In this document: positions 34,031 to 43,002 of the stretch, in pieces
How positions within the stretch are numbered: position 1 is the stretch's first letter
How the letters are laid out: each line of letters begins with the position of its first letter
From: Pseudomonas alkylphenolica
Lineage (GTDB): Bacteria; Pseudomonadota; Gammaproteobacteria; Pseudomonadales; Pseudomonadaceae
Direction: 5' to 3'
DNA length: 64,000 nt
Assembly: GCF_004025535.1 (NCBI RefSeq)
Contig: NZ_QJRG01000047.1
Coordinates: forward strand, 930,001 to 994,000
Position numbers and translations under genes: made by a program
The notes under the pieces: generated by a model
Told to the model about the DNA's origin: nothing
Databases searched by the model: none
What the model saw: the letters and a program-made list of their open reading frames with translations, nothing else

Positions 34031-35421
34031 GGGCGTAGGCTTCCTGTCAGTGAGGTGGCGCGAATAGCGTCATAGGTGGGTTTGTCCAGGGCCACGGCGT
34101 CGTGGCGGCCGAGCTGGTCCAGCGGCGTGCGGTAGGTTTCCGGTGCACTCCAGGCAGCAATCGCCGAGATGGCGGTCACCAGGCAGGTGATGCTGCCGAT
34201 CAGCAAAGGCACGTTGTCTGAGCCGGGTGGCGCGACAGCGGTGAACAGGGCCGGGAGCAGGGCGGTGAACATGTAGCCGACGTTCTGGGCGATGGCCATG
34301 GCCGACACCCGGTAGTGGGTCTGGAACTGTTCAGGGAAGAAGCTCGGGAAGATCGCGTTGTAGCCCTGGTAGATCGTGCCCCACATCAGCAGCGAGGCGG
34401 CAAAGGCCAGCGGCAGGTTGTGCAGGCTGATGGCGTACAGGTACAGGAACGACATCAGGCCGCATCCCAGTGCACTGCCGATGATCAGCGGGCGCCGGCC
34501 GATGCGGTCGGAAAGGTTGCCGACAAAAGGAATCACCAGCACCGCGACAATGTTGCCCACCACCGGAATCCACAGATACACGCTCTTGTCGAAGCCCACG
34601 CCATAGGCGGGCTGCACGGCGTAGGCGGCACCAAACACGGTGGTCACCACCGGGATCACGTTCATCAGCGACACCCCGAGCACCACCAGCATGCCGCGCC
34701 AGCTGTACTTGAATGCATCGCGGATCGGCGAGCGTTGTGGCAGCTGCGGGTTGACCTTGCGGGTGAAGGCTTCGGGTTCTTCGACTTCGCGACGAATGAT
34801 GAACGCGGCGATCAGCACGGCGGCGCTGAGCAGGAACGGAATGCGCCAGCCCCAGCTGTTGAAAGCGTCTTCGGGCATAAAGTAGGCCAGGGGCAGGAAA
34901 ATCGCCGCAGCCAGTACTTGACCGGCCTGCACGCCCTGCAGGGTGAAACTGGCAAAAAAGCCGCGCCGCCCTGGTGGCGCATGCTCTAGGATCATCGAGC
35001 TGGCCCCGGCGATTTCACCGGCCACGGCAAAGCCCTGGATCAGGCGCAGCACTACCAGCAACGCCGGTGCCCAGTAGCCGATCTGGTTGTAGGTAGGCAG
35101 CAGGCCGACTGCTACCGTGGCCAGGCCCATGAGGAACATGCACAGCAGCAAGACATTCTTGCGACCCCGGGTATCGCCCCAGTGACCGAGGAAAAACGCC
35201 CCGACCGGACGCGCCAGATAGCCCACGCCATAGGTCGCCAGCGAGGCGATGATCGCCACCTTGGGGTCGCTTGAAGGGAAGAACACCTGCGGAAAAATCA
35301 GCGCCGCCGCCTGGGCGTAGATGAAAAAGTCGTAGTACTCCAGGGCCGAACCGACCCAGCCACTGGCAGTGGCCTTTTTGGTTTGCTTTGCAGCGTGCAG
35401 CCCATCGGCATGATTGGCCAT
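34027..35421 (-). CDS. MHS-family MFS transporter (shikimate/quinate-like symporter)
   Basis: 464 residues from ATG 35421 (MANHADGLHAAKQ). Twelve membrane helices are expected. Signatures are SALEYYDFFIYAQAAAL, YLARPVGAFFLGHWGDTRGRK, GFAVAGEIAGASSMILEHAP and GNLSDRIGRRPL. The sequence is closest in style to ShiA/ProP-type H+ symporters. It shares a 4-bp overlap with aroQ, so uptake and dehydration are coupled. The substrate is inferred from context. Confidence 0.9.
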   Translation of the reverse strand: MANHADGLHAAKQTKKATASGWVGSALEYYDFFIYAQAAALIFPQVFFPSSDPKVAIIASLATYGVGYLARPVGAFFLGHWGDTRGRKNVLLLCMFLMGLATVAVGLLPTYNQIGYWAPALLVVLRLIQGFAVAGEIAGASSMILEHAPPGRRGFFASFTLQGVQAGQVLAAAIFLPLAYFMPEDAFNSWGWRIPFLLSAAVLIAAFIIRREVEEPEAFTRKVNPQLPQRSPIRDAFKYSWRGMLVVLGVSLMNVIPVVTTVFGAAYAVQPAYGVGFDKSVYLWIPVVGNIVAVLVIPFVGNLSDRIGRRPLIIGSALGCGLMSFLYLYAISLHNLPLAFAASLLMWGTIYQGYNAIFPSFFPEQFQTHYRVSAMAIAQNVGYMFTALLPALFTAVAPPGSDNVPLLIGSITCLVTAISAIAAWSAPETYRTPLDQLGRHDAVALDKPTYDAIRATSLTGSLRP

Positions 35422-35465
35422 TGGCGTGTCTCCGTTTGTTGTTGTTATGGAGGTGCAACAGGGGG

Positions 35466-36518
35466 TTACAGCGATGTGGTATCGACGAGCCGACCGCTGT
35501 GCGCCGCCTGGCTGATGGCCTCGACGATCTGCAGGTTGCGCAGGCCGTCGCGCACCGTCACCAGCGGTTTGGCCTCGCCGCGAATCACCTGGCAGAAGTG
35601 CGTCAGCTGGCGCTGCAGCGGGTCGGCCTGCTCCAGCGGCGCGATGGCGGTGTTGAAGGGTTTCCACCAGGAGCGGTGTTCGCGCTGCTCGTAGTACTTC
35701 AGGCGCATGGTCGGGATCGACAGCGAGCCACGGGTGCCGGCGATCACGTAGCAGTCCTCGTCGTCGTAGCTTGGGTAATCGAGGTTCTCGCGCGCGGTCT
35801 GCTCCCAGCTGCGGGCGCAGGCGGCGGTGTCCGAGAGCATGAAGGTGCCCAGGGCACCGCTGGCAAAGCGCAGGCTGATGGCCACGCTGTCTTCCACGGC
35901 AAAGCCGCGGGTGGCGTTTGAGGCCTGGGCCTGCACGGCGGTGATTTCACCGCATAGCGAACGCAAATTGCCGATCTCGTGGATCAGGTTGATAAGCACC
36001 GGGCCGCCACCAGCCTGGCGGCGCCAGGGCGCGGCGTTGAAATAGTCGTCGGGCTTGTAGAACAGGGCACTGCCCATGACCGCCACCAGGTCGCCCAGCA
36101 GCCCTTCGGCGATCACTTCGCGGGCTTTGGCGAGGATCGCACTGTGGGCCCGGTGATGGCCGACCAGCAGGCGTGCGTCGCCTTGCTCGGCAACGGCCAG
36201 CAAACGCTTGCCCTGTTCCTGGGTGTGCGCCACCGGCTTCTCGATCAAGGCCGCCACCCCCTGTTCGACACAGGCCAACGCACCCTCGACATGCAGGTGG
36301 TTGGGCGTGGCAAGGATCACCCCGTCCGGACGCTGCTCGGCGAACAGCTGCTGCAGCGACGTATACAGCGGCACACCAGCAGCCTGGGCCAGTTCGGCCG
36401 CGCCCGGCGCCGGGTCGACCAGGGCACACAGGCGGCAGGCATTGCTGGCCTGAATCAGTTCGATGTGGCGGCGGCCGATCAGGCCGGCACCGGCAACGGC
36501 GATGCGCAGTGGGTTCAT
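35466..36518 (-). CDS. Gfo/Idh/MocA family NAD(P)-dependent dehydrogenase (second)
   Basis: 350 residues. The Rossmann loop is VAGAGLIGRRHIELI and the catalytic Lys is in LIEKPVAHT. The substrate loop is GGGPVLINLIHEIGNLRSLCG, where the usual catalytic His is kept. It is a paralogue with low similarity to the enzyme at 32421-33590. It is likely the first gene of the operon, 44 bp upstream of the transporter, and divergent from the LysR gene at 36609. Two different dehydrogenases in one operon suggest sequential oxidation or two substrates. Confidence 0.9.
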   Translation of the reverse strand: MNPLRIAVAGAGLIGRRHIELIQASNACRLCALVDPAPGAAELAQAAGVPLYTSLQQLFAEQRPDGVILATPNHLHVEGALACVEQGVAALIEKPVAHTQEQGKRLLAVAEQGDARLLVGHHRAHSAILAKAREVIAEGLLGDLVAVMGSALFYKPDDYFNAAPWRRQAGGGPVLINLIHEIGNLRSLCGEITAVQAQASNATRGFAVEDSVAISLRFASGALGTFMLSDTAACARSWEQTARENLDYPSYDDEDCYVIAGTRGSLSIPTMRLKYYEQREHRSWWKPFNTAIAPLEQADPLQRQLTHFCQVIRGEAKPLVTVRDGLRNLQIVEAISQAAHSGRLVDTTSL

Positions 36519-36608
36519 GGGACTCTCATTGTTCTTGTGGGTAAAAGCAGACCGCGAAGACGGTTTATGAGAGGCTAATAAAAAACACTGGGGAGATAAT
36601 CGGGGCGA

Positions 36609-37553
36609 ATGAAGATTCAGAATGCGCTGATAGCGAATAATGAGCCGCTGCTGCGTGACCTGCAGCTGTTCTGCGAGGTGGCCCGGCGTTCGAGTTTTAT
36701 CGCCGCGGCGACCGAAACGGGCCTGTCACCGGCCCATGTCAGCAAGCGCATCGCCACCCTGGAGACGCTGCTTGGGGTCAAGCTGTTCAACCGCACCACC
36801 CGGCGGGTGAACATCACCAGTGATGGCGAGGCGGCGTTTGCCTGGGCGCAGAAAATTCTCGAGAACGTCGAGTCGATGCTGGAGTCGTTGTCCGGGGCGC
36901 TCAGCGAGCCGCGCGGCACCTTGCGCATCAGCACCAGCCTGCGCCTGGGCCGCGAGCACGTGGCGCCGATTCTGTCGATGCTGCGCAAGCGCCATCCTGA
37001 TCTGGACATCTGGCTGGAACTGATGGACCGCCGCGTCGACCTGATCGGTGAGAATTTCGACATCGATGTCCGCGTGGGCGAAGTTCAGGAAAAGCACCTG
37101 ATTGCCCATCGCATGGTCGAAAACAAGCGCGTGCTGGCCGCCGCCCCCGATTATCTGGCGCGGCGCGGGCCGGTGCGGGTGGCGGCAGAGCTGGCGCAGC
37201 ACGATTGCCTGTTGTTTCGCAGCCGCGACGACCGCTTCGGGGTGTGGCGCCTGACCGGCCCCGGCGGCGCCGAAACGGTCAAGGTCACCGGCCCCATGGC
37301 CGCCAACCACAGCGACATTGTTCGCCAGTGGGCGCTGGATGGCCACGGCATCATCATGGCGTCGTACTGGGACGTGGTCGGCAACCTCGTGGACGGTTCA
37401 CTGGTGCGGGTGCTGCCCAGCCATTACCAGCCCGCCGATGTCTGGGCGGTGACGGCCGCACGTTCGAGCAGCTCGGCGAAAGTGCGCAGCTGTGTGGCAT
37501 TTCTGCGCGAGCAATTGGCGCAGGGGCCCTATGCGTTGGCCGTCGACAACTAA
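36609..37553 (+). CDS. LysR-family regulator of the dehydrogenase/aroQ operon
   Basis: 314 residues. The winged helix is at about 15-75 (LQLFCEVARRSSFIAAATE, then TGLSPAHVSKRIATLE, LFNRTTRRVNITSDGEAAF), with an effector domain from about 105. It is divergent from the Gfo/Idh gene with a 90-bp intergenic region, the classical layout for a LysR activator and its catabolic operon. Inducer not known. Confidence 0.92.
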   Translation: MKIQNALIANNEPLLRDLQLFCEVARRSSFIAAATETGLSPAHVSKRIATLETLLGVKLFNRTTRRVNITSDGEAAFAWAQKILENVESMLESLSGALSEPRGTLRISTSLRLGREHVAPILSMLRKRHPDLDIWLELMDRRVDLIGENFDIDVRVGEVQEKHLIAHRMVENKRVLAAAPDYLARRGPVRVAAELAQHDCLLFRSRDDRFGVWRLTGPGGAETVKVTGPMAANHSDIVRQWALDGHGIIMASYWDVVGNLVDGSLVRVLPSHYQPADVWAVTAARSSSSAKVRSCVAFLREQLAQGPYALAVDN

Positions 37554-37579
37554 GGGCGCAAACCGTTGGTTAGCGCTTG

Positions 37580-38011
37580 TCAGTCGCCCGCTTGCGCTTG
37601 CAACAACCACTGTCCATCTACTTCCTTGACCAGCCCGCTGGCCAGCAGCAGCGGCAGCAGGCGCTTGTGCAGGGCCGGTTCGACGAAGGCGAGCAGGGTA
37701 TCGCGGTCGAGGCTGCCAAGGGCCGGCAGGTCGTTTTTTGTGTACGACAACCAGGCTTTTTTCAGCACCAGCAGTACGTCGCTGCCTGCGGTGGTGGCGA
37801 AGCGTCGATGCACGACCTGGCCGGCGAAGTCGAAGCTGTGCGCGTGGGTGTAGCCGGCCTCGTCACCTGCAGTGGCCAGGCAGCGGCTGCAGCGGCAGGG
37901 ACCGGCACCGAAGGCCTTTTCCAGGTAGGCGTTGAAATCCACCACAGGCTTGAGGCCCAGGCGTTTGTCGACTTCGAATAGGTCCGAGGTCAGGTGTTGT
38001 TCAGCGGTCAA
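37580..38011 (-). CDS. Conserved hypothetical protein with Cys cluster, 143 aa
   Basis: I do not recognise the family. The best start is TTG 38011 (MTAEQHLTSDLFEVDKR), which has AGGGA 7 nt upstream; longer frames to 38107 lack a site. The protein has a compact CRCSRCL motif (positions about 40-46) after FGAGP that could bind zinc, and a C-terminal half resembling a winged helix (HKRLLPLLLASGLVKEVDGQWLL). It may be a small nucleic-acid or metal-binding regulator; this is inference from the motif only. Convergent with the LysR gene. Confidence 0.65.
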   Translation of the reverse strand: MTAEQHLTSDLFEVDKRLGLKPVVDFNAYLEKAFGAGPCRCSRCLATAGDEAGYTHAHSFDFAGQVVHRRFATTAGSDVLLVLKKAWLSYTKNDLPALGSLDRDTLLAFVEPALHKRLLPLLLASGLVKEVDGQWLLQAQAGD

Positions 38012-38166
38012 TGTATATTCCCTGAATAGTCTTGGCGGGGGCGCACAATACCAGTGTTTGCCGCTGCCGGATGTCGAAGCAGACGGGATTTTTCCGTGAC
38101 ACTCCATTACCCTAGGCGCCCGCGTGCGTCAGCAGACGCCGATTTACCCGTCGTTGGAGTTCAAGC

Positions 38167-38454
38167 ATGTACAACTACACAGCCACCGTGACCGTCAGCG
38201 ACGACCTGCACGAAGACGTCGAAGCGGTGGAGAACGTCGCGATCCGGGTCGGTCTTGAGGCAGTCACCGAGACCCTGAAAAAGGTCCACTTTGTCGGCAC
38301 CCTGGCGGCGCCCGACAAGGCCACGCACATCTGCGTGACCCTGGACAACGGCTTGAGCTACTACGGCCCGATCGTCAATGGCCATGCCGAGCTCGAAGGT
38401 GGCTGGATCGCATTTGAGTGCGACATGCTCACCCCACAGGAGCTGGGCCTGTAA
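38167..38454 (+). CDS. Conserved hypothetical protein, 95 aa
   Basis: It begins MYNYTATVTVSDDLHEDVEA and is acidic, soluble and predicted alpha/beta (TETLKKVHFVGTLAAP, THICVTLDNGLSYYGPIV). I do not recognise the family and see no catalytic motif. The 98-bp gap to the DUF3455 gene holds no strong terminator. Confidence 0.7.
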   Translation: MYNYTATVTVSDDLHEDVEAVENVAIRVGLEAVTETLKKVHFVGTLAAPDKATHICVTLDNGLSYYGPIVNGHAELEGGWIAFECDMLTPQELGL

Positions 38455-38552
38455 TTTATTTTGATTGGCCTGCATCCGTTTTCCGTTCTGGCGGGTAGTA
38501 CCGGTAGCAGCACCTGTTGCTGCCATCCCCTTGCCTGTTACGGAGCAATGCC

Positions 38553-39092
38553 ATGAGCCGCCAGAACCGCTTCAACCTGACCTGTGCCGCCTTTGCCTGT
38601 GCCTGCCTGATGCCGCTGTCGGCGGTTCAGGCTGCCACAGCCTTGCCTGACAGTATCAATGTGCCCGACGGCCACAAAGTCGCCCTGGAAACCGTCGGTG
38701 TTGGTGAAATCACCTACGAATGCCGTGACAAGGCCGACATGCCCGGTCAGACCGAGTGGGTATTCGTTGGCCCCAAGGCGCAGCTTCGAGACCGCAGCGG
38801 CAAGGCCGTGGGTAGCTATTTCGGCCCGCCTGCCACCTGGCAGGCCAAGGACGGGTCGAAAGTCACTGGCACGCAACTGGCGGTGGCGCCTTCAAGCCCG
38901 GGCAACCTGCCATATCAACTGGTCAAGGCCAATCCGGCTGAAGGGCAGGGGGCGATGACGGGCGTTACCTATATCCAGCGCGTGGCCCTCAAAGGCGGGG
39001 TGGCACCGAGCAGTGCTTGCGGGGTGGCACAAAAGGGCCAGCGCGAGCAAGTCGACTACCAGGCCGACTATATCTTCTGGGCGGCCCAGTAG
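38553..39092 (+). CDS. DUF3455 family secreted protein
   Basis: 179 residues from ATG 38553 (CGGAG 8 nt upstream). It has a signal peptide (FACACLMPLSAVQAATA). The mature protein has VPDGHKVALETVGVGEITYEC, split by the usual turn, then FVGPKAQLRDRSGKAVGSYFGPPATWQ, DGSKVTGTQL and the closing VDYQADYIFWAA, all typical of DUF3455. Two or more Cys may form a disulfide. In Pseudomonas this family is often found next to an ECF sigma/anti-sigma pair, as here, and is a likely member of that regulon. Confidence 0.88.
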   Translation: MSRQNRFNLTCAAFACACLMPLSAVQAATALPDSINVPDGHKVALETVGVGEITYECRDKADMPGQTEWVFVGPKAQLRDRSGKAVGSYFGPPATWQAKDGSKVTGTQLAVAPSSPGNLPYQLVKANPAEGQGAMTGVTYIQRVALKGGVAPSSACGVAQKGQREQVDYQADYIFWAAQ

Positions 39093-39137
39093 GGCCGTGC
39101 GGGCAGCGAAAGTCGACTACGCTGCAACTGCCAAGCA

Positions 39138-39154
39138 CCCCCTCGTTGAGGGGG
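39138..39154 (+). terminator. Hairpin between DUF3455 and the sigma-factor gene
   Basis: CCCCCTC and GAGGGGG arms with a 3-nt loop. There is no T tract, so it may attenuate rather than end transcription. Confidence 0.4.
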
Positions 39155-39175
39155 ACAACCACCCTGTGACGGCGG

Positions 39176-39718
39176 ATGCCTGTGTCATTACCCGAGCCCC
39201 CTTTCGATTATGAGGCGCAGCTGGCCGCGTGCGCACGTGGCGAGCGTCAGGCCCTGCGTCGGTTGTATCAACAGGAAGGGGCGCGGCTCTACGGTGTGTT
39301 GTTGCGCCTGGTGCGTGAACCTGCCGTGGCTGAAGACCTGTTGCATGATGCCTTCTTGCGCATCTGGACGGGCGCTGCAGGTTTTGATGCGCAACGCGGC
39401 AGCGGTCGGGGCTGGATGTACAGTGTCACCCGACACCTGGCGCTCAACGCGCTGCGTCAGCAGCAGCGTGAAGTCAGTGATGATGCGGCGCTGGAACAGC
39501 CGTGCGCAGAGGCTGCCGAATGTGCGCAACACCTGCCGTCGTCACGTCTGCAGCAGTGCCTGGAAAAACTCCCGGCTGAGCGGCGTGCCTGCATTGTGCA
39601 TGCTTACGTCGACGGCTTTTCCCACGCCCAGATCGCCCGGCACCTCGACGCGCCGCTGGGTACGGTGAAAGCCTGGATCAAGCGCAGCCTGGCTGCTTTG
39701 CGCGAGTGCCTGCAATGA
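39176..39718 (+). CDS. ECF RNA polymerase sigma factor (SigK/RpoE-like)
   Basis: 180 residues. Region 2 is at about 18-85 (RQALRRLYQQEGARLYGVLLR near the start, AEDLLHDAFLRIW, GRGWMYSVTRHLALNALRQ). Region 4 is at about 120-175 (LEKLPAERRACIVHAYVDGFS, then HAQIARHLDAPLGTVKAWIKR). The adjacent RskA-type anti-sigma overlaps by 4 bp (ATGA), so the two are translated together. A GTG six bases later is an alternative start; the ribosome site is weak. Confidence 0.93.
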   Translation: MPVSLPEPPFDYEAQLAACARGERQALRRLYQQEGARLYGVLLRLVREPAVAEDLLHDAFLRIWTGAAGFDAQRGSGRGWMYSVTRHLALNALRQQQREVSDDAALEQPCAEAAECAQHLPSSRLQQCLEKLPAERRACIVHAYVDGFSHAQIARHLDAPLGTVKAWIKRSLAALRECLQ

Positions 39719-40419
39719 AAGACGACCTGGACAACGCCACTCAGGATGAAAGGGACCTGCTGGCCGCCGAGTATGTGCTGGGCACGCTGGCCGCCGGGCC
39801 GCGGGCGGAAATAGAGCAGCGCCTGGACCATGATCCCGCGTTGCAGGCAGCAGTCGACGCCTGGGAACAACGCTTGTTGCCGTTGACCGAACTGGCAGCA
39901 CCCACGCCGCCGCCTGCCGGCGTCTGGCCGCGAATCGTCGATAGTGTGGAGGGCCTGCAACTGGTTGAGCGCATCAACTGGTGGGATCGGCTGGCGTTGT
40001 GGCGTGGGTTGACTGCGCTAGCGGTGAGCGCTTGCCTGGTGCTTGGCGTATTGCTGCTGCGCGCACCACCGGTCAGCGCACCGACTTACCTCGTGGTGCT
40101 GGTGGCGCCTCAGAGCAACGCCCCCGGCTGGGTGATTCAGGCCGGCGAGCGGCAGAACATGCAACTGATTCCCTTGGGTGTGGTTGAGGTGCCGCCTGAC
40201 AAGTCCCTGCAGTTCTGGACCAAAGGCGAGCAGTGGCAGGCGCCTGTGTCCCTGGGCCTGGTCAAGCCTGGCCAGACCCTGCAGATCCCTCTGGACACGC
40301 TGCCGCCACTGGAGCCTAACCAACTGTTCGAGTTGACCCTCGAAGGGCGCGGTGGCTCGCCAACCGGCAAACCGACCGGGCCGATCCAGTTCATTGGCCG
40401 GGCGGTGAAGGTGATCTGA
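39715..40419 (+). CDS. RskA-like anti-sigma factor
   Basis: 234 residues from ATG 39715. The N-terminal cytoplasmic zinc-less anti-sigma helix (LLAAEYVLGTLAAGPRAEIE) is followed by one membrane helix (about 105-125, LTALAVSACLVLGVLLL) and a periplasmic RskA domain (YLVVLVAPQSNAPGWVIQAG, IPLGVVEVPPDKSLQFW, then EGRGGSPTGKPTGPIQFIG). It should hold the preceding ECF factor at the membrane until an envelope signal. It is convergent with the aminotransferase gene, 1 bp apart. Confidence 0.92.
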   Translation: MKDDLDNATQDERDLLAAEYVLGTLAAGPRAEIEQRLDHDPALQAAVDAWEQRLLPLTELAAPTPPPAGVWPRIVDSVEGLQLVERINWWDRLALWRGLTALAVSACLVLGVLLLRAPPVSAPTYLVVLVAPQSNAPGWVIQAGERQNMQLIPLGVVEVPPDKSLQFWTKGEQWQAPVSLGLVKPGQTLQIPLDTLPPLEPNQLFELTLEGRGGSPTGKPTGPIQFIGRAVKVI

Positions 40420-40420
40420 T

Positions 40421-41671
40421 TCAGACCAGCTGCGCCAGGCACCGCTCGAGAATGTCCAGGCCTTCTTCGAGCACCGCCGGTTCAATGGTCAGCGGTGCGA
40501 GCAGGCGGATGATGTGCCGCGCCTTGCCGCTGGGCATCAGTAGCAGCCCGGCGTTCCTGGCTGCCGCCAGCAGTTGTGCAAGCTGTGCAGGGGCGGGGGC
40601 GCCCTTGGCATCGACCAGCTCGATACCGCGCATGGCGCCGGTGCCTGTCAGGCGTCCCAGGTAAGGCGAGAGATTTTTCGCCTGCCAGCGTTGGTAGCGA
40701 CTGACAATCGCCGTTTCCTGCTGCTCACCCCAGGTGGCGAGGTTGGCGTCGGTCATGGCCTCCAGGGTTGCCAGTGCAGCGGCGCAGGCCATCGGGTTAC
40801 CCGAGTAGGTGCCGCCTAGGCCGCCTTTGGGCAGGCTGTCGAGCAGGGCCTTGCGCCCGACCACGGCGCCCAGCGGCATGCCGCCAGCGATGCTTTTGGC
40901 CAGCAACAACAGGTCCGGTTCGATGCCCAGGCGCGGGAAAGCAAAGCGCTGGCCGGTGCGGCCGAAGCCGGACTGGATTTCATCGACAATCATCAGGATC
41001 CCGTGGGCATCGCAGAGACGGCGCAGCGCCTGGGCAAACGCCGGCTCCATGGCCAGAAAGCCGCCTTCGCCCTGCACCGGTTCAAAGATCACCGCGGCCA
41101 CTTCGTTCACGTCGATTTCCACACTGAACAAGCGTTCCAGCGCCTGCAGGGCCTGATCGCTGGTTACCCCGGTGTCTGCGCTCGGGTAGGGCAGGTGATA
41201 CACCGGCCCTGGCAACAGGCCGACGCGCTGCTTGTACGGCGCCACTTTGCCGTTGAGGTTCAGGGTGGCCAGGGTACGCCCATGAAAGCCGCCGTCAAAA
41301 GCGATGATTGCCGATTTACCGGTAGCACCGCGGACGATCTTCAGCGCGTTTTCGGCGGCTTCGGCGCCGCTGTTGGTGAGCATTCCACTTAGCGGGTAAG
41401 ACAGCGGCACGAAGTCGGCCAGGCGACGCATCAGTTCGATGTAGGGCTCATGCCCTGCGGCATTGAAGGCGTAGTGGGTAAGGCGAGTCGCTTGATGTTG
41501 TATGGCGGCAACAATACCGGGGTGACAATGCCCCAGGTTCAATACGCCAATACCCCCGACAAAATCAATGTAGCGTTTACCCGCAGTATCCCAGACTTGC
41601 GCATTATTACCGTGGCTCAGGGTTATCGGGTGAACGACTGAAATCGATTGGCTGATAAAATCGTGATTCAT
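40421..41671 (-). CDS. Class-III omega-aminotransferase (4-aminobutyrate/2-aminoadipate type)
   Basis: 416 residues from ATG 41671 (MNHDFISQSISVVHPITLS); a GTG at 41677 is also possible. PLP-fold class III blocks are GGIGVLNLGHCHPGIV, LTNSGAEAAENALKI, FDGGFHGRTLATL, EPVQGEGGF and the PLP lysine in LLLAKSIAGGMPLGAVVG. The closing PSGKARHIIRLLAPLTI is typical of GabT and of the 2-aminoadipate transaminase known from P. putida. It moves an amino group from a terminal amino acid to 2-oxoglutarate. The neighbouring LysR and amino-acid permease suggest a small regulon for an omega-amino acid. Confidence 0.88.
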   Translation of the reverse strand: MNHDFISQSISVVHPITLSHGNNAQVWDTAGKRYIDFVGGIGVLNLGHCHPGIVAAIQHQATRLTHYAFNAAGHEPYIELMRRLADFVPLSYPLSGMLTNSGAEAAENALKIVRGATGKSAIIAFDGGFHGRTLATLNLNGKVAPYKQRVGLLPGPVYHLPYPSADTGVTSDQALQALERLFSVEIDVNEVAAVIFEPVQGEGGFLAMEPAFAQALRRLCDAHGILMIVDEIQSGFGRTGQRFAFPRLGIEPDLLLLAKSIAGGMPLGAVVGRKALLDSLPKGGLGGTYSGNPMACAAALATLEAMTDANLATWGEQQETAIVSRYQRWQAKNLSPYLGRLTGTGAMRGIELVDAKGAPAPAQLAQLLAAARNAGLLLMPSGKARHIIRLLAPLTIEPAVLEEGLDILERCLAQLV

Positions 41672-41763
41672 ATGCACGCGCGCTCCGGCAAGTTATGCCG
41701 GTATCTAAGCGAGCGCAGCGGCCCTGGTGCAAACGAATTAAATGATTGCAGTCATTCCTGAAA

Positions 41764-42669
41764 TTATGAATGTAGTGCCTGTTGTTGCACCCGTTGCCTG
41801 ATCCATTGCACGAACGCACGCACCTTGGGTACTTCGGCGGCATGTTCGGCGTGAGCGATGAAGTGTGAGCCTTCGCTGGGCTTGGCATGCTGCCAGGCAA
41901 TCACCAGTTTGCCTTCGGCCAGTTCCTCGGCCACCAGGTAATGCGGGATCAGGGCAATGCCGCAGCCGGCTTGTGCGGCGCGTATGCACATGGAAAAGGT
42001 GTCGAAGCGCGGGCCGTGGTAGCTGTTCTCGCTGTGCAGGCCCTGGCCCTGGAACCATTCGTGCCACGCCTCGGGGCGCGAGGTGCACTGCAGCAGGCGG
42101 TGCTCAACCAGGGCGCCGGCGCTGTCGAAACGGTGCTGGCTCAGCAACTGCGGTGAGCACACCGGCACCACGGTCTCGTTGAACAGTTCGATGCAGGTGG
42201 CGCCGGGCCAGGTGCCCTGGCCGAAGAAAAACGCGATATCGGCCTTGGCCTGGATCAGGTCGAAGGGTTCCAGGGCATTGCGTATGTCCAGGTGAATGCG
42301 TGGGTGGCAGTCGCCAAAGCCCTTGAGGTTGGGCACCAGCCAGCGCTCGCCAAAGGTCGGCTGGGTGGCGATGCGCAACACTTCGGTCTCGCCGCCATAG
42401 CTGAGGATGTAGCGGCTCGACATGTCCAGTTGCACCAGGATCTTGTTCACTTCGGCCAGGTACAGGCCGCCGGCCGGTGTCAGGTGCAGGCGCCGCCGAA
42501 TGCGCTGGAACAGCGGATGGCTGAGCATGTCCTCGAGCTGGGCGACCTGCTTGCTCACGGCGCTCTGGGTCAGGTGCAGCTCCTGGGCGGCGCGGGTAAA
42601 GCTCAAGTGCCGGGCGGCAGCTTCAAAGCACTGCAGGGCGGTGGTGGAAGGCATCAGGCGTTTGGACAT
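41764..42669 (-). CDS. LysR-family regulator (GcvA-like)
   Basis: 301 residues. The winged helix is at about 8-68 (LQCFEAAARHLSFTRAAQELH, here cut by a turn, then TQSAVSKQVAQLEDML), with an effector domain ending QAGCGIALIPHYLVAEEL. The gene lies between the aminotransferase (same strand, 92 bp) and the divergent permease (333 bp), and probably controls both. An ATTCC-N5-GGAAT dyad at 42702-42716, just upstream of its start, could be its autoregulatory site. Confidence 0.92.
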   Translation of the reverse strand: MSKRLMPSTTALQCFEAAARHLSFTRAAQELHLTQSAVSKQVAQLEDMLSHPLFQRIRRRLHLTPAGGLYLAEVNKILVQLDMSSRYILSYGGETEVLRIATQPTFGERWLVPNLKGFGDCHPRIHLDIRNALEPFDLIQAKADIAFFFGQGTWPGATCIELFNETVVPVCSPQLLSQHRFDSAGALVEHRLLQCTSRPEAWHEWFQGQGLHSENSYHGPRFDTFSMCIRAAQAGCGIALIPHYLVAEELAEGKLVIAWQHAKPSEGSHFIAHAEHAAEVPKVRAFVQWIRQRVQQQALHS

Positions 42670-43002
42670 GGCGGGTAATCCAGCGGAAAAGGCGTGAGGT
42701 CATTCCGTAAGGGAATCATGTGCTTCTAAAAGGTCGTTTGTAGCCGTCACTCCTCTAGATTAATACTGATCCGCATCAAGGATTTCAACTGAAATTCGCA
42801 GTAACCAGGTCGCCATTGTCAGTGCAACTAACTGGCCGTTATGTGCTGCTTGAAAGTTAATTAACTATGCACCGGAGGACTATTTTATTCGGTTGGGTAC
42901 GGGCCACTTAAAATAACAACCGTTACCACGTCCAATAATAATTTCTGCTCTATTTCTGTCGGTGAGGCATTCGTCGCCGACCTACCCAGTTGAGGGTTGA
43001 AC
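42670..43002. promoter_or_regulatory. Divergent regulatory region, LysR/permease
   Basis: 333 bp without a gene. It holds the inverted repeat ATTCC-GTAAG-GGAAT at 42702-42716 (fits T-N11-A) and a perfect 12-bp palindrome AGTTAATTAACT at 42855-42866 in an AT-rich stretch. Both are candidate regulator sites; no promoter hexamers are certain. Confidence 0.45.
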
